A stretch of DNA of 64,000 nt from Mariniflexile fucanivorans (GCF_004341235.1 NZ_SLUP01000001.1:372001-436000); one strand, 5' to 3'; positions 37,997 to 46,923 are shown, counted from the stretch's first letter. The notes: a model not told the origin generated them from the letters alone. A program made the numbers and translations.

Positions 37997-40579
37997 ATGA
38001 AAAAACTTTGCTTTCTTTTCTTTTTAATCTGCGGAATTTCTTTTTCTCAAAATCTGGAAGAAGCAATTTATACTGCGGCTGAAAGCTTTATTTCAAATAA
38101 AAATGAAAATTCGTTTCAGCTTTTAAAAAAACAAGAAGCACTATTTAAAACTCAAGCAAAAACCAAGGATGAGCAACTCGCTTTGGTGTTTTTACAATGC
38201 CATAAAGCGTACTATTTAGATGAACATTCCAAATTAAAAGACGCTATTTCTTCTTACGAAGATGCTTTAAATCGTTTCAAAAACAACGAACTTTCTAAAC
38301 TTTCCAATTTTGATATTATTGAAAGTTGCCTAAAACCTTTAGGTAATTTATACACCAAAACAGGCGATTATACCAACGCCGTTAGTACCATAAACCAATA
38401 TATTTTTTTAGCTGAAAAAAGCAAAAACACCAAGCATCAAATAAGCGGTGCTATTAATTTGGCGAAGTTGTACCAAACCATTGGAAAACACGAAACGGTT
38501 TTAAAAATTGTGGACGATGCTTTTAAACTTTCAAATAGCAGTACCAATCAAAAAACATTATTACAAAGTATCAAAGCCTCTAGTTTAATCGCTTTAAATA
38601 AGTATAACGAAGCTGCACTTTTAAATAATTCAACTTCAAAATTTGAAAACTTTAAAAATAATTACATTGTAGATTTTCAAAAAAACAATTATGAAAACGC
38701 TTTAACCTCTCTTAAAAAAGCAAAAGAATGCCTTAGTGAAGCGAATTTATCTACAAGAGAATTAGCTAAGTTTTATGTTGAAGAAGCGCAACTTCAATTC
38801 ATTTTAAAAAATCAAAATGTCGCTTTAAAAAGTTTACAAAAGGCAATAAAATTATTAATACCCGATTTTAAAAGTAACGGTTTACCAACTAAAAACGATT
38901 TATATGCCGAAAACACTTTTATTGATATTTTCGATTTATACGCCACTATTGAAACCAATTCAAAAAACGCCTTGGAATGCTACAATTTAAGCTTCCATGT
39001 TTCCGAATTATTACAAGAAAACTGGACTTCCCAAGAAAACAAAACTCGAAATCAATCTGATAATCGCATTAGAAGTGAAAAGTGTATTGATATTGTTTAT
39101 TACAACTACCAAAAAACTAAAAACAAAGCACTTTTGTTTGAAGCATTTCAATTTTCTGAAACTAATAAAGCATCCATTTTAAAGTCCATCAATCAGAAAA
39201 AAAAGCGTTTACAACAACATCCTAACGACCCTTTATTGGTTAAAGAATTCAGCTTGATAAAAGCCCAAGAACATTATACCAACTTACTCATAAAAGAACA
39301 ACTTGGCAACAATCAAGCATCAAAATTAAATGCTTTAAGTGAACAATTAACGTCCATAAGTCTTCAATTAAAATCTCTAAAACCTAATATTGAAAAGAAA
39401 TATCCTGAAAATAAAAACTTCTATACTCTAGAAACTATTCAGAAAAAATTAAAAAAAGACAAAGCGGTTTTGGTGGAGTATTTCTATGGAAAAAACAGCG
39501 TGTATCAATTTATTATTTCTGAAAAAGACATGACTCTTCAACGTTTCGAATTAAGCAATGAAACCAAACAAAACATCATCAATTTTATTCATTTATTTGA
39601 TGATGGATCCATTATAAATAATAATATAAACAATTATACAAACCAAGCATTTAGCATTTATAATTTACTGAAATTAAACACCATCTCACCTTATAAAAAC
39701 GTGGTGATAATACCTGATGGTTTATTGAATTTCATACCTTTTGAAGCGCTTTTATCATCAAAAACTAGAACAACTTCGTTCGAGAAGATGCCTTTCCTTA
39801 TTAAAAATCAAACGATTGTTTATAATTCTAACGCACAGTTTTATCTAACGGAACATGTTACAAATAACAACAATCAGTTACTAGGTTTTTTCCCTGTGTT
39901 TGAAAATACAAACCAAAAGCTCACCTATTCCATTGATGAAGCCCAAGCTATTGAAGAAAATATACCTTCAAAGATTTTTATGAATGCCGAAGCTTCAAAA
40001 AAAAACTTCATTAAAAATGCTTCAAAGTATGGTATTTTACATTTATCTACCCATGCCAGCGCGGGCAATTCTGTAACTCCTGCAAACCTGTCGTTTTACG
40101 ATGATACGATGTTTTTAAACGAATTATATAGTTTAGATATAAACCCCAATTTGGTAGTTTTAAGTGCTTGCGAAACAGGCATTGGGGTTCTCTATAAAGG
40201 TGAAGGTGCTATGAGTATGGCGAGAGGTTTTCAATACGCTGGTACGGAAAATCTGCTTTTCACCTTGTGGCAAATAAACGATTTATCTACTTCACAAATT
40301 ATGCAATCGTTTTATAAAAACTATAGTGATTCACAATCGGCATTTTTTGCAAACCATCAATCAAAAATTGATTATTTAGAAAATAAATCCATTAGCAATG
40401 CAAAAAAATCACCTTATTATTGGAGTTCCTTTGTGTATTACGGTAAACTTGAACCTCCAAAATCAAATTATACATTATTTTATATAATTTTTAGCATAGC
40501 AATAAGTTTGATTGTGTTATTTTTATTTCTGAAACACAGAAAACATGACAGAAACACTTCAAGAATTTCTTCTAAATAA
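37997..40579 (+). CDS. TPR-CHAT caspase-like protease with C-terminal membrane helix
   Basis: This is an 860 aa protein with a signal peptide (MKKLCFLFFLICGISFSQN) and TPR-type helices over about residues 20-450 (LGNLYTKTGDYTNAVSTINQYI, AINLAKLYQTIGKHETVLKIVDDAF). A CHAT domain covers about 500-810. The caspase-type dyad is present: His686 in HLSTHASAG and Cys725 in LSACETGIG, with the following GEGAMSMARGFQYAGTENLLFTLWQIND motif. A helix at about 826-846 (TLFYIIFSIAISLIVLFLFL) with a basic tail anchors it, so the TPR-CHAT part should face the periplasm. The substrate is unknown; anti-sigma or surface proteins of the same locus are candidates. Its 3' end overlaps the retropepsin gene by 35 bp. 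Confidence 0.9.
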   Translation: MKKLCFLFFLICGISFSQNLEEAIYTAAESFISNKNENSFQLLKKQEALFKTQAKTKDEQLALVFLQCHKAYYLDEHSKLKDAISSYEDALNRFKNNELSKLSNFDIIESCLKPLGNLYTKTGDYTNAVSTINQYIFLAEKSKNTKHQISGAINLAKLYQTIGKHETVLKIVDDAFKLSNSSTNQKTLLQSIKASSLIALNKYNEAALLNNSTSKFENFKNNYIVDFQKNNYENALTSLKKAKECLSEANLSTRELAKFYVEEAQLQFILKNQNVALKSLQKAIKLLIPDFKSNGLPTKNDLYAENTFIDIFDLYATIETNSKNALECYNLSFHVSELLQENWTSQENKTRNQSDNRIRSEKCIDIVYYNYQKTKNKALLFEAFQFSETNKASILKSINQKKKRLQQHPNDPLLVKEFSLIKAQEHYTNLLIKEQLGNNQASKLNALSEQLTSISLQLKSLKPNIEKKYPENKNFYTLETIQKKLKKDKAVLVEYFYGKNSVYQFIISEKDMTLQRFELSNETKQNIINFIHLFDDGSIINNNINNYTNQAFSIYNLLKLNTISPYKNVVIIPDGLLNFIPFEALLSSKTRTTSFEKMPFLIKNQTIVYNSNAQFYLTEHVTNNNNQLLGFFPVFENTNQKLTYSIDEAQAIEENIPSKIFMNAEASKKNFIKNASKYGILHLSTHASAGNSVTPANLSFYDDTMFLNELYSLDINPNLVVLSACETGIGVLYKGEGAMSMARGFQYAGTENLLFTLWQINDLSTSQIMQSFYKNYSDSQSAFFANHQSKIDYLENKSISNAKKSPYYWSSFVYYGKLEPPKSNYTLFYIIFSIAISLIVLFLFLKHRKHDRNTSRISSK

Positions 40580-40988
40580 AGGCTATATTCGGGTAAAATT
40601 ACGCCTAACCAAAACCAATCATTTTGAAATGAAAGCGACTCTAAACGGTGTAAAAGGGCGTTTTATTTTAGATACTGGCGCATCAAATTCCTGTGTTGGT
40701 TTTGAAGCTGTAGACCAATTCAATCTGAAGGTAAAAGATTCTAATATTATGGCAGCTGGAGCGGGCGCTATTAATATGGAAACAAAAATGTCGAAAAAAA
40801 ATAAGGTGAAGATTGGCAAGTGGGAAAATAGTAAAATTGTTTTGGTGCTTTTTAATCTTTCCCATGTGAATACAGCTTTGATAAATCATAAATCAAAACC
40901 GGTTGATGGTATTATTGGTGCCGATATTTTAAAAAAATCGAACGCTGTTATAGATTATGAAACGAAATACTTATACCTAAAACTGTAA
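40545..40988 (+). CDS. Single-domain retropepsin-like aspartic protease
   Basis: This 147 aa protein has the clan AA signature FILDTGASNS (Asp43), a flap-like region (AAGAGAINME) and the hydrophobic-hydrophobic-Gly motif near the end (VDGIIGADIL). One-domain enzymes of this kind dimerise to build the active site. No signal peptide is visible, so it should be cytoplasmic unless the preceding MTETLQEFLLNKGYI sequence acts otherwise. The ATG lies inside the CHAT reading frame (35-bp overlap), indicating tight co-expression. The substrate is unknown. Confidence 0.85.
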   Translation: MTETLQEFLLNKGYIRVKLRLTKTNHFEMKATLNGVKGRFILDTGASNSCVGFEAVDQFNLKVKDSNIMAAGAGAINMETKMSKKNKVKIGKWENSKIVLVLFNLSHVNTALINHKSKPVDGIIGADILKKSNAVIDYETKYLYLKL

Positions 40989-40995
40989 TATTCAT

Positions 40996-41003
40996 TATAT
41001 TTA
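40996..41003 (+). promoter_or_regulatory. -7-like element TATATTTA for the response regulator
   Basis: TATATTTA is one base from TAnnTTTG, 35 bp upstream of the ATG at 41038. It suggests the regulator has its own promoter. Confidence 0.35.
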
Positions 41004-41037
41004 CCTTAATTAATAGCAATTTAACTCCCTAAAGTTA

Positions 41038-41667
41038 ATGAGTACTTCTATTGTAATAGCTGACGACCATCCGCTGATGTTGCGTGGTCTTACCGATTTT
41101 TTAACATCCAAAGGTTTTAATATCGTGGGAAGTGCTGCCGATGGTAATACAGCTTATAATCTTATTGTAAAATTAAAACCGGAAATTGCGATTCTTGATA
41201 TTAGAATGCCGCATAAAACGGGATTAGAAATAGCTGAAGCTTGCACAAAAAACAACTTACCAACTAAAGTTATTCTAATAACCTTTGATAAAGAGGAAGA
41301 AATATACGAACAGGCGAAAGAATTCAACGTATACGGTTATATTTTAAAAGAGTTTGCTATTGAAGAAATTGAAATTTGTATTAATCATGTGATTAATAAT
41401 GAACGCTATTTTAGTGAAGAAATCGCATTCTATTTAAACCACAACACAAACAACAAACCTGCTGATTTAGAAAACCTTACGAAATCTGAATTAAAAATAG
41501 TACAACTTATTTCTGAAAATAAAACCAGTTTAGAAATTGCCAAAGAACTTTCAATTTCGGTCCGAACGGTAGATAAACACCGAAGTAATATTGTAAATAA
41601 GTTAGGTTTGGATAATAAACCCACATCACTTTCCATTTGGGCAAATGTAAATAAACATCATTTTTAA
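41038..41667 (+). CDS. Orphan NarL/FixJ-type response regulator
   Basis: This is a 209 aa protein. Its receiver domain (VIADDHPLMLRGL with the acidic pair, ILDIRMP with the phospho-acceptor Asp, VILITF switch Thr, YILKEF conserved Lys) is followed by a LuxR-type HTH (LTKSELKIVQLISENKTSLEIAKELSISVRTVDKHRSNIVNKLGL). No histidine kinase gene lies nearby in the window. It is 49 bp downstream of the protease gene in the same orientation, so it may belong to the CHAT locus functionally. A hairpin terminator follows directly. Confidence 0.93.
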   Translation: MSTSIVIADDHPLMLRGLTDFLTSKGFNIVGSAADGNTAYNLIVKLKPEIAILDIRMPHKTGLEIAEACTKNNLPTKVILITFDKEEEIYEQAKEFNVYGYILKEFAIEEIEICINHVINNERYFSEEIAFYLNHNTNNKPADLENLTKSELKIVQLISENKTSLEIAKELSISVRTVDKHRSNIVNKLGLDNKPTSLSIWANVNKHHF

Positions 41668-41696
41668 AAAATACGTAGAAGTGCGTATTTTTTTTA
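41666..41696 (+). terminator. Terminator after response regulator
   Basis: The stem AAAATACG/CGTATTTT with loop TAGAAGTG runs into at least seven T. A near copy of this hairpin recurs at 41811-41840. Confidence 0.8.
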
Positions 41697-41710
41697 TGCT
41701 TTATATCCCT

Positions 41711-41840
41711 TATCTTTACAGTGCTATTAATTAGTTCTTAGGGAGAATTATAGGAAGGCTTCAGACGTAATGTTTGAAGCCTTCTGAATTTTATAAATCT
41801 TTGTAAAACTAAATATACGTACAAGTGCGTATTTTTTTTT
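41711..41840 (+). ncRNA. Candidate small RNA, cassette copy 1
   Basis: A -7-like box TATCTTTA (41711) is followed 11 nt later by the leader TGCTATTAATTA (41722-41733) and GGAGAAT. A 10-bp perfect hairpin comes next, with GAAGGCTTCA at 41754-41763 pairing with 41775-41784. The cassette ends in an ATACG-8-CGTAT hairpin plus T9. No meaningful ORF is present (only a 5-codon frame), so this is a possible sRNA of about 120 nt. It is related in sequence to copy 2 (41855 on). Expression is unproven. Confidence 0.45.
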
Positions 41841-41854
41841 AGTTATTTAAAAAG

Positions 41855-41969
41855 TACTTTTACCATGCTATTAATTATTTAAGAGGAGAATCTATAACAC
41901 AGAGAATCTGCTATCTAACATGCAGAGGCTTTTTATTTAAGTTGTTGAAGATCCAAAAAAATATAAACT
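41855..41969 (+). promoter_or_regulatory. Duplicated promoter/leader, cassette copy 2, upstream of 33-aa ORF
   Basis: The box TACTTTTA (41855), again 11 nt before TGCTATTAATTA (41866-41877) and GGAGAAT, repeats copy 1 with a 144-bp offset. A weaker TCTGC/GCAGA hairpin followed by TTTTT lies at about 41907-41934 and could attenuate transcription into the small ORF. Confidence 0.45.
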
Positions 41970-42071
41970 ATGGAGAAAGATAATAGTTGTCTAAATAAAT
42001 ATTTTATTATTGGATTAATTACATTAGTTGTAATTGTAATTTCAATAAACGTCATCTATTGCTTAACCTAA
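41970..42071 (+). CDS. Small single-helix membrane protein, 33 aa (candidate)
   Basis: ATG at 41970, stop at 42071. The start is hydrophilic (MEKDNSCLNKY) and is followed by one helix (FIIGLITLVVIVISINVIY) with a Cys on either side. It is followed 15 bp later by a strong terminator and preceded by a promoter-like leader, which supports a real short gene. No family is recognised. It is a second micro-protein near the CHAT/sigma locus. Confidence 0.5.
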   Translation: MEKDNSCLNKYFIIGLITLVVIVISINVIYCLT

Positions 42072-42086
42072 CTTTTTTTTAAATGG

Positions 42087-42123
42087 AAAAAGGGCTAACA
42101 TACAAACTATGCTAGCCCTTTTT
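42087..42123. terminator. Bidirectional terminator between the small ORF and sucB
   Basis: AAAAAGGGCTA (42087-42097) pairs with TAGCCCTTTTT (42113-42123), with inner CATA/TATG pairing. T runs occur on both strands, so it serves the convergent transcripts. Confidence 0.88.
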
Positions 42124-42143
42124 TGTTATAGATAAACGTGCTA

Positions 42144-43358
42144 TTAAAGCTCTAAAGCTTTTTTAACATCATTGTTCATTAATAGCTCTGTAGGATTTTC
42201 TAAAGCTTCTTTAACAGCTACTAAAAACCCAACACTTTCCTTTCCATCAATAATTCTATGGTCGTAAGATAAAGCAACGTACATAATTGGTCGAATTTCA
42301 ACTTTTCCATTAACTGCAACTGGACGTTCAACAATATTATGCATTCCTAAAATACCGCTTTGTGGTGGGTTAATAATGGGCGTAGATAACATACTGCCAA
42401 AAACACCACCATTAGTAATTGTAAAAGTACCACCCGTCATTTCATCAACGGTTATTTGTCCGTCTCTTGCACGAAGCGCTAATCGTTTCACCTCAGCTTC
42501 AACACCTCTAAAACTTAGGTTTTCAGCATTTCTAATTACAGGCACCATTAATCCTTTTGGTCCAGAAACGGCAATACTAATATCACAAAAATCGTAAGTT
42601 ATCATTTCTTTCTCATCCATCATCGAATTTACGGCTGGATACATTTTTAATGCTCTTACCACCGCCAATGTAAAGAAACTCATAAAGCCCAAACCAACGT
42701 TGTGTTTGGTTTTAAATGTCTCTTTATAGTCATCTCTTAAAGCAAAAATTGGTGACATATCTACTTCGTTAAACGTAGTTAACATGGCTGTTGTGTTTTT
42801 CACCTCCACTAAACGCTCTGCTACTTTACGACGTAACATAGACATTTTACTTCTTGAGCTACCACGACTTGCACCAGTTGGTGTTCCCATAGAAGGTACC
42901 GCACTAACAGCATCCTCTTTAGTTACACGTCCATCTTTTCCGGTTCCAGAAATGGATGAAGCATCCATATTTTTTTCAGCTAAAATCTTTTTAGCCGCAG
43001 GACTTGCTGTTCCTGTAGCATAGGTTTTAGTTTCTGCTACAGCAGGTTTTGGTGCTTCAGCCTTAGGGGCTTCTTCTTTCTTTTCAGCTTTTGGAGCTTC
43101 AGTTGTTCCTTCAGGTTTTGCTGCACTCGTATCAATTAAGCATACAACAGCACCTACGGCTACGGCATCCCCTTCTTCAGCTTTCAGGGTAATGATACCG
43201 CTTGCTTCCGCTGGAAGTTCTAAAGTTGCTTTATCACTGTCAACTTCTGCTATAGCTTGATCTTTTTCAACATAATCGCCATCTTGAACTAACCAAGTTG
43301 CTATTTCAACCTCTTTTATAGACTCGCCTGGTGAAGGCACTTTCATTTCTAAAATCAT
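42144..43358 (-). CDS. sucB: Dihydrolipoyllysine-residue succinyltransferase, E2 of 2-oxoglutarate dehydrogenase
   Basis: This is a 404 aa E2 subunit. The N-terminal lipoyl domain has the lipoylated lysine in [14 protein letters not shown]. An Ala/Pro/Lys-rich linker follows (about 80-115), then a peripheral subunit-binding domain ([33 protein letters not shown]) and the catalytic acyltransferase domain ending in [16 protein letters not shown] with the catalytic His. It transfers succinyl groups to CoA in the TCA cycle. It is 46 bp downstream of sucA on the same strand. Confidence 0.97.
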   Translation of the reverse strand: MILEMKVPSPGESIKEVEIATWLVQDGDYVEKDQAIAEVDSDKATLELPAEASGIITLKAEEGDAVAVGAVVCLIDTSAAKPEGTTEAPKAEKKEEAPKAEAPKPAVAETKTYATGTASPAAKKILAEKNMDASSISGTGKDGRVTKEDAVSAVPSMGTPTGASRGSSRSKMSMLRRKVAERLVEVKNTTAMLTTFNEVDMSPIFALRDDYKETFKTKHNVGLGFMSFFTLAVVRALKMYPAVNSMMDEKEMITYDFCDISIAVSGPKGLMVPVIRNAENLSFRGVEAEVKRLALRARDGQITVDEMTGGTFTITNGGVFGSMLSTPIINPPQSGILGMHNIVERPVAVNGKVEIRPIMYVALSYDHRIIDGKESVGFLVAVKEALENPTELLMNNDVKKALEL

Positions 43359-43404
43359 TGTTTTGTTTTTATTTTTTTATGAGTTTTTGCTCAATTATGT
43401 TTAA

Positions 43405-46146
43405 TTATGAAATATCAAATACTTGATCGATAACGCTTTGTTGTCTTCTTTTATCTCTGGTGCTTGAACCTGGTGCAGGTACAGAACTGTATGGTCTCGA
43501 ATTAAGTTCTATTTTAATAAAATCCAATCGCTGTAATATATAGCTCCAAGCACCCATATTTTTTGGTTCTTCTTGTGCCCAAACATATTTTTTTGCATTC
43601 GGATACTTAGCTATAACTTGTTTTATTTTTTCTTCATGAAGCGGAAATAACTGTTCTACTCTAATAAGTGCAACGGTTGAATTCTCTAGTTTTTCGCGTT
43701 GCGCTAATAAATCATAATAGAATTTACCTGTACAGAACACTAATTTAGTAACATTTTCTGGGTTTAAAGTATCGTCTATAACTTCTTGGAATTCACTCGT
43801 AGCCAATTCATTTAATGATGACACTGCTTTTGGATGGCGCAATAAACTTTTTGGAGTGAAAACAATTAATGGTTTTCTAAAATCGCGTTTCATTTGACGA
43901 CGCAATAAGTGGAAAAAGTTTGCAGGCGTTGTACAATCGGCAACAATCATATTGTCATTAGCACATAATTGTAAATAACGTTCCATTCTTGCAGATGAAT
44001 GTTCTGATCCTTGACCTTCATAGCCATGAGGTAATAATACCACAATACCATTTTGAGACTTCCATTTATCTTCGGCTGCCGATAAATATTGGTCGAAAAT
44101 AATTTGAGCACCATTACTAAAATCTCCAAATTGAGCTTCCCAGATAGTTAACGTATTTGGGTTGGCCATGGCATATCCATAATCGAAACCTAACACCCCA
44201 TATTCTGATAACGATGAATTATAAATATCCATTTTACCTTTATTCCGTGGGTTGATGTTTAGCAAATTAATTCGCTCTTCAGAAATTTCATCACGTAAAA
44301 TAGCATGACGGTGGCTAAATGTACCACGTTCCACATCTTGACCAGAAATACGGATGTTAAAACCTTCTTCAAGCAAACTTCCATAAGCTAAGGTTTCAGC
44401 CATACCCCAATCAAGCGTATCGCTTTCAAAAACCATAGTGGCTCTACCATCTAAAATTCGTTCCGCTTTGCGTACAAACTTGACACCCTCTGGAACTGTT
44501 GAAACTATTTTCGCAATACCTTCTAAATTGTTTTTAGGGTACGATGTGTTTTCGGTTTTGAGCATAGCTTCTAGCCCTTTACGACTAAAACCTTTCCAAC
44601 GCTCTTCCATAAACTCTCTTACCTTAGATGATTTTTCTTCTTTAGATTTTTCGTAGGCTGTTTCTAAAACGTTTTTAAACTCTTCTGTAATGCCATCAGC
44701 ATATGCTTGGTCAATTGTTTTTTCTGCAATTAATTTATCTGTATAAATTTGAAACGGATTTTTATGTTTCGCAATTTGTTTATATAGCTTAGGCTGTGTA
44801 AAACGAGGTTCATCACCTTCATTATGCCCATATTTTCTATACCCTAATAAATCGATGTATACATCTTTTTTATAACGCATTCTGTAAGCCAAAGCTAGTT
44901 CTACAGCATGCACAACAGCTTCAGCATCATCGGCATTAACGTGTAAAACAGGGGATAATGTTACTTTAGCAACATCGGTACAATAGGTGCTTGAACGTGC
45001 ATCTAAATAGTTGGTTGTAAACCCAATTTGGTTATTTACCACAATGTGAAGCGTTCCTCCCGTTTTATAGCCGTTAAGCAGGCTCATTTGTGCCACTTCA
45101 TACACGATACCTTGACCTGCAATAGCAGCATCACCATGTACAATAATTGGTAAAATTTTAGAGTCATCACCACCATAATCATTGTCAATCTTAGCTCTTG
45201 TAATACCTTCGGCCACCGATGCAACAGTTTCTAAATGAGATGGATTTGGCACCAAATTCATTTTAATGGTTTTTCCATTTTGGTAGGTTTTATCCAAGGT
45301 TAAACCTAAATGGTATTTTACGTCGCCATCAATATCTAAATCTTCAAAATCTTTACCATCAAACTCGCTAAAAAGTTCGTGAACCGGTTTTCTAAAAATA
45401 TTAACCAAGGTGCTTAAACGACCCCTGTGCGCCATTCCCAACACACATTCTTTTACACCATATTTTTCAGATGATATATATAATGTATTGCTTAATGCAG
45501 GAATAAGCGACTCGCCTCCTTCTAAAGAAAATCGTTTTTGACCAACATACTTTGTCTGCAAAAAATTCTCGAAAGTAACCGCTTGATTTAATTTAGAAAG
45601 AATATATTTTTTAGAGTCTTCGCTAAAATTAGGATGATTATCATTCACATTTAATTGACCTTGCCACCATCCAATAACTTCAGGATTACGCAAATACATA
45701 TATTCAACCCCTATAGAACTACAATATATTTTATTTAAGTGGACTAAAATCTCTCGTAATGTTTGAGGTCCAATACCTAAAACTTCGCCAGCATTAAAAA
45801 CAGTATCGAAATCGTTTGCGCTGAGACCGAAATTTTCGATAGCTAAAGTAGGTTCGTAACTTCTGCGCTCGCGAACAGGATTTGTTTTAGTGAACAAATG
45901 CCCACGCATTCTATAGCCATCAATAAGTTTCACCACTTGAAACTCTTTTTGAAGGGATTCTGGCATTTGAGCTATGGCATGTTCAACAACATCTGGTTGT
46001 AAACTACTTTCTTCACTACCAAAATCATAACCTTGAAAAAAGGCTCTCCAACTTGGTTCTACAGAATCTGGATTTTGTAAATACTGGTCATATAAATCGG
46101 CAAAATACGATGTATGCGCTGCGTTTAAAAAGGAAAATTTATCCAT
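43405..46146 (-). CDS. sucA: 2-oxoglutarate dehydrogenase E1 component
   Basis: This is a thiamine-diphosphate-dependent decarboxylase of the TCA cycle. The N-terminal segment FSFLNAAHTSYFADLYDQYLQNPDSVEPSWRAFF is typical. The ThDP/Mg-binding region includes GMAHRGRLSTLVNI, HLGLTLDKT, HGDAAIAGQGIVYE and NNQIGFTTN; the pyrimidine domain has RISGQDVERGTFSHRHA; and the end is the usual QEEPKNMGAWSYI. I use the ATG at 46146 (913 aa), because the ten residues upstream are not conserved. It forms an operon with sucB. Confidence 0.97.
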   Translation of the reverse strand: MDKFSFLNAAHTSYFADLYDQYLQNPDSVEPSWRAFFQGYDFGSEESSLQPDVVEHAIAQMPESLQKEFQVVKLIDGYRMRGHLFTKTNPVRERRSYEPTLAIENFGLSANDFDTVFNAGEVLGIGPQTLREILVHLNKIYCSSIGVEYMYLRNPEVIGWWQGQLNVNDNHPNFSEDSKKYILSKLNQAVTFENFLQTKYVGQKRFSLEGGESLIPALSNTLYISSEKYGVKECVLGMAHRGRLSTLVNIFRKPVHELFSEFDGKDFEDLDIDGDVKYHLGLTLDKTYQNGKTIKMNLVPNPSHLETVASVAEGITRAKIDNDYGGDDSKILPIIVHGDAAIAGQGIVYEVAQMSLLNGYKTGGTLHIVVNNQIGFTTNYLDARSSTYCTDVAKVTLSPVLHVNADDAEAVVHAVELALAYRMRYKKDVYIDLLGYRKYGHNEGDEPRFTQPKLYKQIAKHKNPFQIYTDKLIAEKTIDQAYADGITEEFKNVLETAYEKSKEEKSSKVREFMEERWKGFSRKGLEAMLKTENTSYPKNNLEGIAKIVSTVPEGVKFVRKAERILDGRATMVFESDTLDWGMAETLAYGSLLEEGFNIRISGQDVERGTFSHRHAILRDEISEERINLLNINPRNKGKMDIYNSSLSEYGVLGFDYGYAMANPNTLTIWEAQFGDFSNGAQIIFDQYLSAAEDKWKSQNGIVVLLPHGYEGQGSEHSSARMERYLQLCANDNMIVADCTTPANFFHLLRRQMKRDFRKPLIVFTPKSLLRHPKAVSSLNELATSEFQEVIDDTLNPENVTKLVFCTGKFYYDLLAQREKLENSTVALIRVEQLFPLHEEKIKQVIAKYPNAKKYVWAQEEPKNMGAWSYILQRLDFIKIELNSRPYSSVPAPGSSTRDKRRQQSVIDQVFDIS

Positions 46147-46179
46147 TATATTTTTTAATACACTATGGTTTATCAATCT

Positions 46180-46207
46180 CCCAATATTTATTGGGACGAC
46201 AAAAATA
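46180..46207 (-). promoter_or_regulatory. sucA -7 element with 16-bp palindrome at the predicted start
   Basis: The minus strand has TATTTTTG (46200-46207), matching TAnnTTTG, followed at the expected start by CCCAATATTTATTGGG (46180-46195), a palindrome with one central pair unmatched. It could be an operator or a 5' stabilising hairpin. Confidence 0.4.
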
Positions 46208-46316
46208 CAATTTTTAGAAAAACTAGCGGATTCTTTAACTATATTTATAAGCTAAATATAGCCATTTCATTAATAAGTTAATTTTTTATGTTAATTTTTT
46301 AAAGATTTCTAATTTT

Positions 46317-46847
46317 ATGAAGACATTTCCTTTAATCATTAAAATTTCAATCGTTTTTTTTGCGATAAATTTCAGTTATCTAAATACTTTAAATGCTCAA
46401 GAAAACAAATCTGATTTTTGGAATCAAGTACGTTTTGGAGGTGGTATTGGTTTAAGTTTTGGTGATAATTTTTTTAGTGCCACCTTAGCTCCTAGTGCCA
46501 TTTACGAATTTAACAATCAAGTTGCTTTAGGATTTGGCTTAAACGGGACTTACAATAAACAAAAAGACTTTTACAAATCAACTATTTTAGGAGGCAGCCT
46601 TATTGGTTTATTTAATCCTGTTGATCAAATACAACTTTCGGCTGAATTTGAAGAACTTCATGTAAACAGACGATTTGACAATAATTTAAATTTAGAAAAC
46701 GACACATACTGGTCTCCAGCCTTATATGTAGGTGCAGGTTACCGAAACGGCCATGTTACTTTTGGTGTTAGGTACGACCTGTTATATGATGAAAACAAAA
46801 GCATTTACGCCAATGCTTGGGCACCTTTTGTAAGGTTTTATTTTTAA
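46317..46847 (+). CDS. Small outer-membrane beta-barrel protein
   Basis: This is a 176 aa protein with a signal peptide (MKTFPLIIKISIVFFAINFSYLNTLNAQ) and an eight-strand barrel-like pattern: VRFGGGIGLSFGDNFFSATLAPSAIYEF, VALGFGLNGTYNK, LYVGAGYRNGHVTFGVRYDLLY, ending WAPFVRFYF. Homologues beside sucA have sometimes been named alpha-ketoglutarate decarboxylase, but nothing here supports an enzyme. It is divergent from sucA and upstream of the nos cluster. Function is unknown. Confidence 0.75.
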   Translation: MKTFPLIIKISIVFFAINFSYLNTLNAQENKSDFWNQVRFGGGIGLSFGDNFFSATLAPSAIYEFNNQVALGFGLNGTYNKQKDFYKSTILGGSLIGLFNPVDQIQLSAEFEELHVNRRFDNNLNLENDTYWSPALYVGAGYRNGHVTFGVRYDLLYDENKSIYANAWAPFVRFYF

Positions 46848-46904
46848 TTTTTTCCACAATTATTCATCCCAAATTTTAAAACAAAATAAAATTAAATATA
46901 AAAA

Positions 46905-46918
46905 GGATAAAAATGTCC
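46905..46918. promoter_or_regulatory. GGAYA-N4-TATCC operator candidate, nos promoter
   Basis: GGATAAAAATGTCC; the complement reads GGACA-TTTT-TATCC. It shares the motif with sites at 57840, 61495 and 62008. It lies about 60 bp upstream of the predicted cytochrome c/nos transcription start. Confidence 0.6.
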
Positions 46919-46923
46919 TAAAT

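Noticed and set aside
46317-46847. Naming the small barrel gene alpha-ketoglutarate decarboxylase
   Set aside because: That label seems to derive from its neighbour sucA; the protein has a signal peptide and barrel strands and no ThDP-binding region.
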